From: Actinomadura syzygii | GTDB taxonomy: Bacteria > Actinomycetota > Actinomycetes > Streptosporangiales > Streptosporangiaceae | Length of the DNA stretch: 64,000 nt | Assembly (NCBI RefSeq): GCF_008085905.1 | Contig: NZ_VSFF01000008.1 | Span: forward strand, 1 to 64,000 | Direction of reading: 5' to 3' | Shown: positions 1 through 8,896 of the stretch, one piece after another | How positions within the stretch are numbered: the first letter of the stretch is position 1 | How the letters are laid out: each line of letters begins with the position of its first letter | The notes under the pieces: generated by a model | Seen by the model: only the letters and a program-made list of their open reading frames with translations | Told to the model about the DNA's origin: nothing | Database searches by the model: none | Program-made: the position numbers and the translations under genes

Positions 1-7
1 GTTGGGC

Positions 8-125
8 GTTCGGTGGTTTTGGCGGAGGGGAAACACCCGGTCCCATCCCGAACCCGGAAGTTAAGCCCTTCAGCGCCGATGGTACTGCATGGGAGACTGT
101 GTGGGAGAGTAGGACACCGCCGGAC
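8..125 (+). rRNA. rrf: 5S ribosomal RNA
   Basis: A 5S rRNA of about 118 nt. The 5' and 3' ends (GTTCGGTGG and the CCGCCGGAC region) can pair as helix I, and the internal stretches CCCATCCCGAAC, GGAAGTTAAGCCC and GATGGTACTGC are the conserved 5S loops. It is the last gene of an rrn operon; the 23S and 16S genes must lie to the left of the window. Ends are uncertain by a few bases. Confidence 0.95.
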
Positions 126-134
126 ATTTATTGC

Positions 135-168
135 AGGAAGGCCCCGCCGACACCGGCGGGGCCTTCCT
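135..168 (+). terminator. Intrinsic terminator of the rrn operon
   Basis: A perfect 15-bp stem (135-149 with 154-168, core GGCCCCGCCG/CGGCGGGGCC) closed by a 4-nt loop and followed by a pyrimidine-rich CATTTCT tail, 10 nt after the 5S gene. It is placed to end rRNA transcription. Confidence 0.9.
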
Positions 169-193
169 CATTTCTGTGATCTCCGCACTCGCC

Positions 194-973
194 CTAGATG
201 ATGCTTTCCTGGACTCGCGTCGTCTCGATGACCTTGCCCGCCGCGTCCAGGACCGTCAGCTCGACGGTTTCGTAGTCGGACTCCTTCCACACGGGAGGCC
301 CCTGCTTGCGGTTGAAGATCTGCATGAAGAACCCATCCGCCTTGACGTTCACGATGCGCTCGTCGCCGTCCTTGAACTTCACCTTGATCTGGCTGGCGGG
401 CGCCGCGGCTCGTCCGATGACGCCCATCCAGTTGTCCGCGAGCGGGCCGTACCTGACCGCGAGCGGGACGTCCGCGCCCGGGATGACCTCGTCCTGGCCG
501 CATTCGAGAGAGCCGTCCTCCGCGCCTCCCGGCTGCACCGTGCGAATGTAGGCGCAGCTCCCGCCCATCTTTCCCGGCGCGCGCCACCATTCGGCGCGGA
601 TGCCCAACGGGCCTTCCGCCGAGATGAGCATCTCGGCCTTGCTCGTGTCGACGGAGCCCCAGGCGCTGTTCCTGTCGTTCATGGTGTTCAGCGCGTTCAC
701 CACCCCCGTGGGGATCACACCGGCGGCGTCGGCGCCCGCGGCCAGCGCGCCGAACGCGACGAAGACGCCGGCGGTGACGGCCAGGCGGCGGCGCCGTGAC
801 GGGCGGCGGGGCGCAAGCGGCTCCGCAGCCGTCCGGGACGTGGCGAGAATGCGGGTCAGGGCCCGGTGGGCCTCGGCGTCGTCAGCGGGGAAATGCAGTT
901 CGGCGGCGGGGTCGGTGCCGACGAGCAGTTTCCGCACGGCGGCCGCGTCCTGGACTTCGGTGGCGTCGTTCAT
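194..973 (-). CDS. Membrane-anchored partner protein of the adjacent ECF sigma factor (putative anti-sigma-like)
   Basis: A 259-aa protein with a cytoplasmic N-terminus of about 60 residues ending in an Arg-rich stop (PSRRRRL), one hydrophobic segment at about residues 63-85, and an exported C-terminal domain of about 170 residues with two Cys. The start is the ATG that overlaps the sigma stop codon as ATGA (970-973), which indicates translational coupling. Actinobacterial ECF sigma genes are commonly followed by such a one-TM protein, often acting as anti-sigma factor. I see no zinc-binding HxxxCxxC motif, so it is not a ZAS-type anti-sigma factor. Role as sigma regulator is inferred from context; the family was not identified. 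Confidence 0.75.
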   Translation of the reverse strand: MNDATEVQDAAAVRKLLVGTDPAAELHFPADDAEAHRALTRILATSRTAAEPLAPRRPSRRRRLAVTAGVFVAFGALAAGADAAGVIPTGVVNALNTMNDRNSAWGSVDTSKAEMLISAEGPLGIRAEWWRAPGKMGGSCAYIRTVQPGGAEDGSLECGQDEVIPGADVPLAVRYGPLADNWMGVIGRAAAPASQIKVKFKDGDERIVNVKADGFFMQIFNRKQGPPVWKESDYETVELTVLDAAGKVIETTRVQESII

Positions 974-1539
974 GAGCGCGCCCCTTTCATTTCGAGTCCC
1001 TGCTGACTGAGGGGCGATGCCTGTCCCGCCTGTTCGCCCGCGTGTCCGCCCGCGAGGGCATGTTCGAGTCGCCGCCGTGCGCGGTGCAGCCGCACCGCGA
1101 AAGTCCGGGGAGTGCAGCCGACGACGGTGGCCGCGGCGGACACGTCCAGACCGTCCCAACTGACGAGTTGCAGCGTTTCCTGGTCCCGGGGAGAAAGGCT
1201 CGCCATGGCGTCCCGGATGTGCAGGGCCGCCACGACGCCGCCCGCGTGGTCGGACGAGATGACGGCCGGGGACGAGGCCCGGAGTCGTGCGCCGAGCCGC
1301 AACCTCCGCCGGTCACCGCGCTGCTGGTTGGCGATCGTCTTGCGGGCGACCGAATAGAGCCAGGGAAGGACGTCGCCGGGGTCGTCCGGCAGTTCGGGGA
1401 AGCGCCGCCACGCTACGAGGAAGGTCTCCGCCGCGATGTCCCGCGCCTGGTCGGGGTCCGTGCGCCGGGCGGAGAACCGCACCACGTCTGGATAGTGCTG
1501 TTTGAAAAGGGCTGAGAAGTGTTCTTCGTCATCTCCCAC
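970..1539 (-). CDS. ECF-type RNA polymerase sigma factor
   Basis: A 189-aa sigma-70 family protein of the usual ECF length. Region 2 is at about residues 8-75 (FSALFKQHYPDVVRFSARR, then ARDIAAETFLVAWRR, the classic sigma2 DIxQETFL-like motif). Region 4 is at about 110-165 (LSPRDQETLQLVSWDGLDV followed by an HTH with RLHRARRRL). It starts at GTG 1539 behind a perfect AAGGAGG five bases upstream. It is coupled by a 4-bp overlap to the membrane protein downstream. It would direct RNA polymerase to a small regulon, probably including its own operon; the signal is unknown. The C-terminal 25 residues are low complexity. Confidence 0.92.
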   Translation of the reverse strand: MGDDEEHFSALFKQHYPDVVRFSARRTDPDQARDIAAETFLVAWRRFPELPDDPGDVLPWLYSVARKTIANQQRGDRRRLRLGARLRASSPAVISSDHAGGVVAALHIRDAMASLSPRDQETLQLVSWDGLDVSAAATVVGCTPRTFAVRLHRARRRLEHALAGGHAGEQAGQASPLSQQGLEMKGARS

Positions 1540-1618
1540 GCCCGCCTCCTTGAGGAGTTGACCGGATGTCGCCTCCTTATGTCCGGCTCCTCCTCGGGAT
1601 TACAGGCGGGTGCGAGAT

Positions 1619-3271
1619 TCAGATGTCCTCTCCGGCGAGGACGCTGTCGGCGTCCACGATCCGGTAGGCGTAACCCTGTTCGGCGAGAAAGCGTTGCCGG
1701 TGGGCGGCGTAGTCCTGGTCGAGGGTGTCGCGGGCGACGACGGCGTAGAAACGGGCGCCGTGCCCGGACGCCTTCGGACGCAGCAACCGCCCCAACCGCT
1801 GCGCCTCCTCCTGCCGAGAACCATAGGCCCCCGACACTTGGACGGCGACAGAGGCTTCCGGAAGGTCGATGGAGAAGTTCGCGACCTTGGAGACGACCAG
1901 GACGTTGATCTCACCGGCGCGGAATGCGTCGAATAGCCGTTCCCGTTCGCGCACCCGTGTTTCGCCCTTGATGACGGGCGCGTCCAGAAGGACGCCGAGT
2001 TCGTCGAGCTGGTCGATGTACTGGCCGATGACCAGCGTCTGCTCGTCCTTGTGCCGGTCGACGAGCGCCTGGATGAGTTTCGTCTTCGTGTCGGTCGTGG
2101 CGCAGAACCGGTAGCGCTCCTCGGGCTCGGCGGTCGCGTACGCGAGCCGTTCCGAGTCGGTGAGGGTGACGCGGACCTCGACGCAGTCGGCGGGTGCGAT
2201 CCAGCCCTGCGCCTCCATGTCCTTCCAAGGGGCGTCGTAGCGTTTCGGGCCGATGAGGGAGAAGACGTCGCCTTCCCGTCCGTCCTCCCGGACGAGGGTG
2301 GCGGTGAGGCCGAGGCGGCGGCGGGCCTGAAGGTCGGCCGTCATGCGGAAGATCGGCGCGGGGAGCAGGTGCACCTCGTCGTAGACGACCAGGCCCCAGT
2401 CGCGGGCGTCGAAGAGTTCGAGGTGGGCGTAGGCGCCTTTCCGGCGCGTCGTCATGATCTGGTACGTGGCGATGGTGACGGGACGGATCTCCTTCTTCGT
2501 CCCGGTGTACTCGCCGATCTCGTCCTCGGTGAGGGTCGTCCGGCGGAGCAGCTCCTGCTTCCACTGGTGGGCCGACACGGTGTTGGTGACGAGGATCAGC
2601 GTGGTCGCCTGCGCCTTCGCCATGGCGGTAGCGCCGACGATGGTCTTGCCCGCGCCGCACGGCAGGACGACGACGCCGGACCCGCCGTGCCAGAACGCGT
2701 CGGCGGCGTCGCGCTGGTAGGAGCGCAGTTCCCAGCCGTCTTCGGCGAGGTCGATCGGGTGGGCCTCGCCGTCCACGTACCCGGCGAGGTCTTCGGCGGG
2801 CCAGCCGAGCTTGAGCAGGGCCTGCTTGAGGGCGCCGCGCTCGCTCGGGTGGACGACGACCGCGTCGTCCCCGACCCGGGCGCCGATCATCCCCTTGATC
2901 TTCTTGGCGCGCAGCACCTCCTCCAGCACCGACCGGTCGGACGACGACATGACGAGGCCGTGCACCGGGTCCTTCTCCAGCCGCAGCCGCCCGTACCGGG
3001 CCATCGTGTCGGCGACGTCCACGAGCAGCGCGTGCGGGACGGGGTACCGGGAGAACCGGATCAGCGTGTCGACGACCTGCTCGGCGTCGTGCCCGGCGGC
3101 GCGGGCGTTCCAGAGCGCGAGCGGCGTCACCCGGTAGGTGTGGACGTGTTCGGGCGCCCGTTCGAGTTCGGCGAACGGGGCGATCTCCTTGCGGCAGGCG
3201 CCGGCCAGCTCGTGGTCGACCTCCAGCAGCAGCGTCTTGTCGGACTGGACGATCAGCGGGCCGTCGGTCAC
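1619..3271 (-). CDS. DNA repair helicase of the XPB (ERCC3) family
   Basis: A 550-aa superfamily-2 3'-5' DNA helicase. Visible are a helicase_C_3-type N-terminal domain (1-170), RSYQRDA (183-189), Walker A PCGAGKT (204-210), DEVH box (298-301), motif III GLTAT (321-325), the XPB-specific RED motif (about 328-330) and motif VI QRLGRLLRP near 490. In eukaryotes and archaea XPB opens DNA in nucleotide excision repair; in actinobacteria its role is less settled. The GTG start at 3271 has only a weak GGGGGC upstream. Its usual neighbour, the helicase-associated protein, lies at 5081-7462 and is separated from it here by three small membrane genes. Confidence 0.95.
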   Translation of the reverse strand: MTDGPLIVQSDKTLLLEVDHELAGACRKEIAPFAELERAPEHVHTYRVTPLALWNARAAGHDAEQVVDTLIRFSRYPVPHALLVDVADTMARYGRLRLEKDPVHGLVMSSSDRSVLEEVLRAKKIKGMIGARVGDDAVVVHPSERGALKQALLKLGWPAEDLAGYVDGEAHPIDLAEDGWELRSYQRDAADAFWHGGSGVVVLPCGAGKTIVGATAMAKAQATTLILVTNTVSAHQWKQELLRRTTLTEDEIGEYTGTKKEIRPVTIATYQIMTTRRKGAYAHLELFDARDWGLVVYDEVHLLPAPIFRMTADLQARRRLGLTATLVREDGREGDVFSLIGPKRYDAPWKDMEAQGWIAPADCVEVRVTLTDSERLAYATAEPEERYRFCATTDTKTKLIQALVDRHKDEQTLVIGQYIDQLDELGVLLDAPVIKGETRVRERERLFDAFRAGEINVLVVSKVANFSIDLPEASVAVQVSGAYGSRQEEAQRLGRLLRPKASGHGARFYAVVARDTLDQDYAAHRQRFLAEQGYAYRIVDADSVLAGEDI

Positions 3272-3442
3272 GGAATGCAGCCCCCGTCGGGAATCGGTGG
3301 TGGTGGGGTCGGGTGCACGGTACCCGAGGTCACGCGGCGAACGGTCCGTCCAGGACGGGACCGCGCGTCGGCTCAGGGGTTCAACGGTCGGAAGGCGCCC
3401 GGTCTTCCCGGGCGGGCGAGTTTCGGTTCCCGTCAGACGGGC

Positions 3443-3886
3443 TCAACCGGAACCGGAGTTGACGGCGATCAGATACACGATGCCGATGATGATCCCGAGG
3501 ACCGTGGAGGCGGCGAAGAGCGACCAGCTCCAGATCGTCAGGTTCCGGGCGGAGCGCGGATCGGTGTCGGCGCGGCGCTGCGCGTTCAGCGCGGTGACGA
3601 CTCCGGCGATGGCGACGAAGTTGCAGCACAGCACGATCGCGACGCAGTTGCAGACGAGCGCGGCCGTGATGGTGCCGCTGCTCACCCTCTTGGACGGCAC
3701 TCCGGGCGGTCCGTACGTGCCGTAGGGGTTCACGCCGGGCGGCTGTTGCGCCCCGTACGCGCCGGCCGGCGGCTGCCCTCCGTACGCGCCGTACGGGTCC
3801 GCTCCGCCCGGCGGCGGTTGCGCGCCGTACGCGCCGCCGTACGGGTCCCCTTCAGCGGACGGCGGCTGCCCTCCGTACCCGCTCAT
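3443..3886 (-). CDS. DUF4190-like membrane protein, copy 1 of a tandem triplet
   Basis: A 147-aa protein: a cytoplasmic head of about 70 residues rich in Gly, Tyr, Pro and Gln that starts MSGYGGQPPS and repeats DPYG/YGAQPP, then two transmembrane helices (about 75-100 and 118-142) flanking a short RRADTDPRSARNLTIWSW loop. The first helix carries clustered Cys (CNCVAIVLCC). Membrane part and loop match the two neighbours closely. ATG 3886 has GAGGAGG upstream. Function is unknown; DUF4190-type proteins are common small actinobacterial membrane proteins. Confidence 0.88.
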   Translation of the reverse strand: MSGYGGQPPSAEGDPYGGAYGAQPPPGGADPYGAYGGQPPAGAYGAQQPPGVNPYGTYGPPGVPSKRVSSGTITAALVCNCVAIVLCCNFVAIAGVVTALNAQRRADTDPRSARNLTIWSWSLFAASTVLGIIIGIVYLIAVNSGSG

Positions 3887-3986
3887 CAGGTGCCTCCTCT
3901 ACCTGGTCGCCGGGGCCGCGCCGCCGGTCGATGGGTTCATGCCGCACCGTAGGCGGGGCCGTCCGGTACCCCTCCCCGCGGCCGGG

Positions 3987-4436
3987 TCAGATGCCGCCGC
4001 CGGTCGAGTCGTAGTCGGGTTCGGACGCGGCCCCGATGAGCACGAACACCACGAACAGGATGATCGCGATCACGAAGGACACGGCGAGGATCGACCAGCT
4101 CCAGATGGTCAGCCGCCGCGACGACTCGGGGTCGGTGGACGCGCGCCCGACGGCGATCGCGCCGGTGATGATCCCGGGGATGGCGAGGACGTTGCAGCAC
4201 AGCACGACCGCGACGCAACAGCAGACCAGGGCGGCGATGGCGGAGCCGTTGCTCCTCGTCGCGTACGGCACGCCGGGAGGCCCGTAGCCGTATCCCGGGC
4301 CGTACCCGTACGGGTCGTAGCCGGGCCCGCCATGCTGCTGGCCGCCGTACTGCTGACCCCCGTAGTGCTGGCCGCCGTACTGCTGCCCGGCGTACGGGTC
4401 TTCCCAGGACGGGGGCTGCCCTCCGTACCCGCTCAT
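3987..4436 (-). CDS. DUF4190-like membrane protein, copy 2 of a tandem triplet
   Basis: A 149-aa paralog of its two neighbours. The head starts MSGYGGQPPSWEDPY and has a run of QQYGGQ-type repeats (DNA: repeated GTACTGCTG units near 4335-4385), then GYGPPGVP, two TM helices with Cys clusters (CCCVAVVLCC) and the conserved loop ASTDPESSRRLTIWSW. It ends in an acidic DYDSTGGGI tail. ATG 4436 has GAGGAGG upstream. Whether the three copies are co-transcribed is not shown; gaps are about 100-120 bp. Confidence 0.88.
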   Translation of the reverse strand: MSGYGGQPPSWEDPYAGQQYGGQHYGGQQYGGQQHGGPGYDPYGYGPGYGYGPPGVPYATRSNGSAIAALVCCCVAVVLCCNVLAIPGIITGAIAVGRASTDPESSRRLTIWSWSILAVSFVIAIILFVVFVLIGAASEPDYDSTGGGI

Positions 4437-4553
4437 CGGACCTCCTCACCGGTCGCCTTGACACGCTATCGGTCGATCGGTCCTGCGGTGGACCGTATGT
4501 GAGGTTCGCCGGTTCCTGGCGCGTTCCCGGCGCCTTCCCCAGGGCGTGGGCAC

Positions 4554-4973
4554 TCAGATCCCGCCGGACGAGTCGTAGCTCGGGTCGGACGCCACGACCG
4601 CCACGAGGTAGATGATGAAGATCGCGATGCCGAGGACGACCGACAGCCCGAACAGCACCCAGCTCCAGAGCGTCAGCTTCCGCGCGGACTCCGGATCGGT
4701 GTCGACGCGGCCCAGCGCGATCGCCGCCGTGACGATGCCCGGGATGGACAGGAGACCGCAGCACAGCAGTACCCCCGCGATGTTGCAGACCAGCGCGGCG
4801 ATCGTGGAGCCGTTGCTCCCGGACCGCGGCGGGACGCCGGGCGGCCCGTAGCCGGGCGGCTGCCCGTAGGGCCCGCCGCCGTACGAGCCGCCGTACGGGC
4901 CGCCGTAGCCGCTCCAGCCCTGGGAGCCGCCGTACGGGTCGTAGCCGGGCGGGCCTCCGCCGTATCCGCTCAC
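4554..4973 (-). CDS. DUF4190-like membrane protein, copy 3 of a tandem triplet
   Basis: A 139-aa paralog. The start is GTG 4973 (VSGYGGGPPGYDPYGG), supported by GGAGGAGG nine bases upstream and by exact alignment with the heads of the other two copies; a longer open frame upstream is an artefact inside the next gene. Head GYGG/PYGG-rich, TM1 with CNIAGVLLCC, loop RVDTDPESARKLTLWSW, TM2, and tail SDPSYDSSGGI. The first of the three in transcription order. Confidence 0.87.
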   Translation of the reverse strand: MSGYGGGPPGYDPYGGSQGWSGYGGPYGGSYGGGPYGQPPGYGPPGVPPRSGSNGSTIAALVCNIAGVLLCCGLLSIPGIVTAAIALGRVDTDPESARKLTLWSWVLFGLSVVLGIAIFIIYLVAVVASDPSYDSSGGI

Positions 4974-5080
4974 GGGACGGCCTCCTCCGGTGCGCGGCGC
5001 CGATCGCCTGACAGATGGGACGCCCGGTCCGCTCGGAGGGTTCCTCCGCGTCCGGAACCGGACGCCGCCGCCCAGACGGG

Positions 5081-7462
5081 CTAAGAAGCGTCGGACGCCG
5101 AGTCGTCGGTCAGCTCGGCCACCCCGGTGATGCGGTGCAGCGCGAACCGGTGGACGGCGGCGCGCGTCGCGTCGTACCCGGTGAGGAACCCGCCCTCGAC
5201 GCGGACCGGCTCCACGATCCGGCTGGACGCCTGCCCCTGCTGGTCGAGGTAGCCGATCCAGACGCGGCCGCCCCGGTCGACGGCGGCGCGGAGCCGGTCG
5301 ACGGTGGCCATCGAGGGGGAGCGCGGCGGCTCGCCGGACGGGGCGGCGTCCGCGCGCCGCCTGGCCTGCTCGGCGCCGAGCAGGGCGGCCTCGTCCCCGG
5401 CCCGCAGCGCGCGCACCGCTGCGGAGATCATCGAGGCGTCGGTGTGCTCCTCCGGCCGCAGCCGGACGATCTCCGCGGTCGGCGGCGGCTCGGCGCGCTG
5501 CGCGTCCGGCCGGGTCACGATCACGCCGCCGCCGGGTGCCTCGGCGACCGGGGCGAGGCCCATGGCGCGCAGGCCGTCGAGCAGGGCGGCGCGTTGCAGC
5601 CCGGACGCGAGCACGGTCGGCGCGAGCCGGTACAGGCGCAGCGGGTCCGAGCGCCGGTCGGCGAGGATCTCGTCGAGCGTGGCGGACGAGTCGGTCCGCA
5701 CGTAGGACGAGAGCGCCCCGACGCGCAGGTGCCCGTGCCGCCGCGCGACGTCGTCGATCAGGTAGGCGAGGGGCTGCGGCAGCGGGGTCGCGGAGTGCCG
5801 GGTGAGGAGGGCGGTGAGGTCGGCGGCGGTGCGTCCGGCGTCGAGGGCGCGGCGGACGGACTCGGGCGTGAACCGGTACACGGTGGCCGCGCCGGTGGAC
5901 TCGACGTCGGCGGCGAGGGCGAGCTCGCGGGCGAGGTCGGTGACGAGCGGGCCGGGCGCGATCGCGGTCAGGTCGGCCTGGATGACGATCTCGTCGACCG
6001 GCGCGGGAAGGTGCTTCTCCAGCGCGGGCTCGGCATCGGCCCCGGCGAGCAGGTCGCGGGCGAACGGGACGAGCTCGCCGAACCCGGTGAGGCCGAGCGC
6101 GGCGGCCTCGCGGAGCGTCCAGCCGATCAGCCGTTCGCGGGTGGGCCCGGCGCGGCGCGGCTGGCGCCAGCCGAGGCGGGCGCGGAGCGCGTCCTCGCCG
6201 ACGACGACGCCGCGGCCCGCCTCGGCGAGGACGTCGAGCGCGGCCCGCCGCGTCGCGGGCGCGCTGCTGCGGACCATCGCCTCGCTCAGCGCGTTGATCA
6301 GCCGGTCGCGGTCGTCGCGCTCCCCGGCGAGCCCGGCGACGCGGTCGGACTTCAGCCAGCCGCGGGCGAGCTCGGTCCAGCGGCCGGCGGTGTCGCGCAT
6401 GAGCCACAGGTCGTAGGCGGGGGTCGGGAGCCATTCGCCGTCGAGGTCGCCGGAGCGGGTGAGCAGCCCGGCCGCGTACGCGACCTCGACGAGCAGCCCC
6501 GCCTTCCACTCGGGGACGTCCAGCAGCCCGGCGGCGGCGCGCAGGTCGCGGACGGCGAGGCCGCCGCTGCGCAGCACCGGCGGCGGGTCGAGCCCCCAGC
6601 GCTCCAGCAGCTCCTCGGTGAGCCGGACGGCGGTGAACGCCTCGCCCGCCGCGGCCCGCACGACGACCTCGGCGGGACGCGGGTCGCGGGGCGCGGCGGT
6701 GAGCGGCGGCGGGTCGGCGGGGACGTCCCGGAACAGCCGCCCGCCGCGCAGGTGCAGCGCGACCTCGCGGGGGACGGTGACGGTCCGGTCGTCCTCGGCG
6801 GCGAGGAGGCCGCGGGCGAGGAGCCGTTCGATCGGGGTGGCGGCGGTGCCGATCCGGACGGGACGGCGCGCGTCCGCGACCCGTCCGACCGGCGGGCCCC
6901 AGGTGAGGTGGTCGAGCGCGGCGCGGGCCTCGGGACCGGCGTCCTCGATCAGCGCGGCGGGGTCGGCGAGCAGCTCGGCGAGGCGGCCGAGCAGCCGCGC
7001 CGCGTCCGCGAAGCCGCGCGGCGCCTCGCCCGCGAGGTCGGTGACGAGGTCGGCGAGCCGCTCCCGCGAGTACCCGGCGAAGACCTCCTGGACGGGCGGT
7101 CCGAGCCCGGCCGGGTGCGGCAGGCTCTGCCGGACGCCCGGCGCGGGGGCCGGCGGGTCGTCGCCCCAGGCGAGGCCGAACCGGCGGAGGGTGCCGAGGG
7201 CGTCGTCGACGCGGCCGGGCGGGGCGTCGAGCGCGGCGGGCAGGCCGTCCGGCGACGGCAGGACGAGCAGCGCCTCAAGCACGGCGAGCGTGAACCGGTC
7301 GAGCCGGTCGAGCGCGCGGGACACGGCGGCGGGCGTCGCGGCGCGGGACGCCAGCGCGGCGAGGTCGGCGGGGACGGGCGCGAGCAGCTCGGGACGCGCG
7401 GACAGCAGCGCGCGAAGCTCGTCGTCGCCTCGCGCGCGCAACCAGTCCGCATACGTCTCCAT
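5081..7462 (-). CDS. Helicase-associated (XPB partner) protein with C-terminal WYL-like domain
   Basis: A 793-aa protein with no helicase motifs of its own. It has a helical N-terminal region (1-300), a helicase_C_3-like domain in the middle (about 470-640, with PVDEIVIQADLTAIAPGPL), and a C-terminal module (about 710-780) resembling WYL domains (RVWIGYLDQQGQASSRIVEPVRV). In mycobacteria the homolog is encoded next to the XPB gene (Rv0861c/Rv0862c, from memory). ATG 7462 is chosen because GAGGGA lies 4 nt upstream; a TTG at 7474 is possible. A role with XPB in DNA repair is inferred from conserved linkage, which is interrupted here. Confidence 0.85.
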   Translation of the reverse strand: METYADWLRARGDDELRALLSARPELLAPVPADLAALASRAATPAAVSRALDRLDRFTLAVLEALLVLPSPDGLPAALDAPPGRVDDALGTLRRFGLAWGDDPPAPAPGVRQSLPHPAGLGPPVQEVFAGYSRERLADLVTDLAGEAPRGFADAARLLGRLAELLADPAALIEDAGPEARAALDHLTWGPPVGRVADARRPVRIGTAATPIERLLARGLLAAEDDRTVTVPREVALHLRGGRLFRDVPADPPPLTAAPRDPRPAEVVVRAAAGEAFTAVRLTEELLERWGLDPPPVLRSGGLAVRDLRAAAGLLDVPEWKAGLLVEVAYAAGLLTRSGDLDGEWLPTPAYDLWLMRDTAGRWTELARGWLKSDRVAGLAGERDDRDRLINALSEAMVRSSAPATRRAALDVLAEAGRGVVVGEDALRARLGWRQPRRAGPTRERLIGWTLREAAALGLTGFGELVPFARDLLAGADAEPALEKHLPAPVDEIVIQADLTAIAPGPLVTDLARELALAADVESTGAATVYRFTPESVRRALDAGRTAADLTALLTRHSATPLPQPLAYLIDDVARRHGHLRVGALSSYVRTDSSATLDEILADRRSDPLRLYRLAPTVLASGLQRAALLDGLRAMGLAPVAEAPGGGVIVTRPDAQRAEPPPTAEIVRLRPEEHTDASMISAAVRALRAGDEAALLGAEQARRRADAAPSGEPPRSPSMATVDRLRAAVDRGGRVWIGYLDQQGQASSRIVEPVRVEGGFLTGYDATRAAVHRFALHRITGVAELTDDSASDAS

Positions 7463-7579
7463 GCCGTCCCTCAACTTTAGGTGGCGTGCGCGTCGGCCCT
7501 GCCGGGCCCCTCAAGGGTAGGAGCACCCGACCGATGACCTGCTACGGGACGGCTGGGCGCGCCCGGCGGAACCGCCGGG

Positions 7580-8233
7580 TCAGGTGGCGGACGCCCCTTC
7601 CACGGGCGCCTCCTCGACGGGCGTCCCCGCCACGGGGGCGCGGAGCAGGCCCATGCCGAGCCGGGCCCAGCCCTCCACGAACCGCTTCTCGTCGATGTGG
7701 CTCGGCGGCTCGTACATCGACTCGTTCGCGAGCCAGTAGTTCACCACCGCGCCGCCGAGGATCGCCGCGATCGCCGGCCAGTCCTCGTCGACGCCCGCGA
7801 ACTCCGGCTGCGTCGACAGCCAGGTCGCGATGCCGTCGTAGAGGGGGTTGACGATGCCTTCGCGCATCTCCGCGACCAGGTTCGGGAACTGGTCGAGGTC
7901 GCGGAACAGCACGCGGATGAGGTCCTGCTCCTCGCGCATCTTCGCGAGCCCGGCCTGGCAGGTCATCCGCAGCCGGATCTCGAGCGGGCGGTCCTCGAAG
8001 ACGGTCGCGTGGTCGAGGACGTCGTTGATCTGCTTGCTCGTCCGCTCGATGTGCTCGCGGATGGCGGAGGCGAGGACCTCCTCCTTGGACCGGAAGTGCC
8101 GGTAGAGGCCCCCCGCGCCCGGCGAGAGACCGGCGGCCGCCTCGATCTCGGCGACCGAGGTCGCCGCGTAGCCCCGGTCGGCGAAGAGCCGGAGCGACTC
8201 GACCACGATCCGCTCGCGCGTAGATGTCGTCAT
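7580..8233 (-). CDS. TetR family transcriptional regulator
   Basis: A 217-aa TetR repressor. The N-terminal HTH spans about residues 5-52 (RERIVVESLRLFADRGY, SVAEIEAAAGLS, GGLYRHFRSKEEVL); the rest is an all-helical ligand domain. ATG 8233 is preceded by GGAGGAATTC, a good ribosome binding site. It is divergent from the GNAT-like gene at 8401 across 167 bp, so it may control that gene or itself; no clean palindrome was found there. Ligand unknown. The C-terminus ends in a Val/Glu/Ala-rich repeat. Confidence 0.9.
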   Translation of the reverse strand: MTTSTRERIVVESLRLFADRGYAATSVAEIEAAAGLSPGAGGLYRHFRSKEEVLASAIREHIERTSKQINDVLDHATVFEDRPLEIRLRMTCQAGLAKMREEQDLIRVLFRDLDQFPNLVAEMREGIVNPLYDGIATWLSTQPEFAGVDEDWPAIAAILGGAVVNYWLANESMYEPPSHIDEKRFVEGWARLGMGLLRAPVAGTPVEEAPVEGASAT

Positions 8234-8400
8234 GGTGATGAATTCCTCCGCAAGAACAGTAAGGCATCTTCGACCAGGGGGGCTCACCCCGTCCCGCGCG
8301 GCACGCCCGAATCCGTGATCTGTCTCGCTTCGGGGCCGGGGCGACTAGGCTTCGTCACGTCGCCCCGTCGCAGGGAGGGGCGTCACCGGAAGGGTCGACG

Positions 8401-8883
8401 ATGTTCATGTCTCCGCGGAAGGCGGCCGACGGGGCCTTCCTCCCCGAGGACTTCGTGGTGCCCACGCTGGTGGCGGGCCCCCGGTTCCAGATCCGTCCGA
8501 TCACCGTGCACGACGTGGTGAAGGACTACGGCGCCGTGATCGGCAGCCTCGACCGCCTCGCCGGCCGGTTCGGCCCCGAGTGGGGCTGGCCGGACAGCGA
8601 GTTCACGTTCGAGCAGGCGCTGATCGACGTCGCGTGGCTGCAGAAGCAGGGGCAGCTCCGCCGCTCGTTCAGCTACGTCGTGATCACGCCGGACGGGGAG
8701 CGCCAGCTCGGCCGCATCCACGTCGCCCCGTGCGACGAACCCGAGGTCGACGCCGTCGTCGTGTTCTGGGTCCGCGCCGACGAGGAGAACTCCGCCCTGG
8801 AGAAGGAGCTGGAGGTCTTCGTCCGGGAGTGGCTCACGACGGCGTGGCCGTTCGACAGCGTCCGCTTCCCGGGCCGCGGCTGA
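8401..8883 (+). CDS. GNAT-like fold protein, substrate unknown
   Basis: A 160-aa protein resembling a GNAT N-acetyltransferase: RFQIRPITVHDVVKDYGAVIGS at residues 29-50 fits the beta1-alpha1 region, and YVVITPDGERQLGRIHVAP with AVVVFWVRADEE fits beta strands 3-5. The usual acetyl-CoA loop R/Q-x-x-G-x-G/A is not evident, so catalysis is doubtful. ATG 8401 has GGAAGG eight bases upstream. Divergent from the TetR gene. Assignment is by pattern only. Confidence 0.7.
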   Translation: MFMSPRKAADGAFLPEDFVVPTLVAGPRFQIRPITVHDVVKDYGAVIGSLDRLAGRFGPEWGWPDSEFTFEQALIDVAWLQKQGQLRRSFSYVVITPDGERQLGRIHVAPCDEPEVDAVVVFWVRADEENSALEKELEVFVREWLTTAWPFDSVRFPGRG

Positions 8884-8896
8884 GCCCCGCGCGGCG

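Noticed and set aside
5015..7480. Very long plus-strand open frame (821 codons) over the XPB-partner gene
   Set aside because: It is the antisense shadow of a high-GC gene: composition is Arg/Gly/Ala/Val with repeated low-complexity, no domain is visible, and the minus frame has clear domains and a ribosome site.
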